DNA of 64,000 nt. It comes from Solihabitans fulvus (GTDB lineage Bacteria > Actinomycetota > Actinomycetes > Mycobacteriales > Pseudonocardiaceae). This document shows positions 63,916-64,000 of this stretch, in pieces. The notes under the pieces are model-generated. The model did no database searches. It worked only from the letters and a program-made list of their open reading frames with translations, and was not told where the DNA came from. A program made the position numbers and the translations under genes. The stretch spans positions 1 through 64,000 of the forward strand of contig NZ_VUOB01000008.1 in NCBI RefSeq assembly GCF_008386585.1, in the 5' to 3' direction. Positions within the stretch are counted from its first letter, which is position 1, and every line of letters starts with the position of its first letter.

Positions 63916-64000
63916 GTGCCTGAAGGTCACACACTGCACCGGCTCGCCCGGTTACACCAGCGCCGCTACGCCGGTTCCGCCGTCGAGGTGTCCAGCCCGC
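63916..64000 (+). CDS. nei: Fpg/Nei-family DNA glycosylase, N-terminal part
   Basis: Only 28 codons are inside the window, starting GTG-CCT-GAA at 63916: MPEGHTLHRLARLHQRRYAG. Pro at position 2 and Glu at 3 are the catalytic residues of Fpg/Nei glycosylases, and the GHTLHR start is typical for actinobacterial Nei. The gene continues beyond the right edge. It would remove oxidised bases from DNA. Confidence 0.85.
   Translation, partial: MPEGHTLHRLARLHQRRYAGSAVEVSSP

Overview
The window is high-GC DNA with GTG/TTG starts, dense ATGA/GTGA start-stop overlaps, an EspG/EspC/PPE-like gene set, a WhiB remnant, a mycothiol-type nitroreductase relative, CtaJ and a 180-kDa NAD-glutamate dehydrogenase. 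This points to an actinomycete chromosome, most likely Pseudonocardiaceae or a close relative. The family assignment is inference.

Left part (1-7.8 kb): an ECF41/SigJ-type sigma factor with its own predicted ECF41 promoter; a translationally coupled minus-strand operon of ABC ATPase, ABC permease and secreted penicillin-acylase-family enzyme; and, divergent from it, an alpha/beta hydrolase, a MerR regulator and a small unknown gene behind a textbook 19-bp-spacer MerR promoter.

7.8-15.1 kb: a compact minus-strand run of nine genes for type VII (ESX-like) secretion clients (PPE/WXG-like proteins, two EspC-like proteins, EspG chaperone, YbaB-like protein) with no secretion-machine gene. 15.1-18.1 kb: an unknown 324-aa protein and then a decaying island: an aspzincin protease fragment, a small ORF, a frameshifted whiB, a regulator split by an in-frame stop, and an IS5-like remnant. 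18.1-23.8 kb: DHCW cupin, VanY-like lipoprotein, SRPBCC protein, DUF2510/PQQ-propeller membrane protein, and an integrase-GntR fusion pointing away from a tRNA-Arg(UCU).

24.3-29 kb: CopD/CtaG membrane protein, then a TetR-regulated DrrAB-type exporter with a double palindromic operator. From ssb at 29.1 kb to nei at 63.9 kb the conserved backbone (ssb paralogue, ettA, gdh, thioesterase, Rv2474c-like, aglA-like glucosidase, glbO, HNH, ctaJ/DUF5130, pepN, Rv2466c-like, rpiB, nei) is, from memory, in the order of the mycobacterial Rv2478c-Rv2464c block. Lineage-specific inserts sit between these: a 1,978-residue GGDEF-like protein with a huge low-complexity tail, MscS, a prolyl oligopeptidase, a striking protein made of 18 SVRITA repeats with a divergent MFS transporter, a MazEF pair, an aldehyde dehydrogenase and a ferric-reductase/ferredoxin/FAD-reductase operon.

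The strongest candidates for something new are the SVRITA-repeat protein (51.2-51.7 kb), the orphan ESX client cluster with a common C-terminal tail and a promoter element shared with the DUF2510/PQQ gene, and a set of short tandem duplications that straddle stop codons, one of which creates two coupled mini-ORFs.
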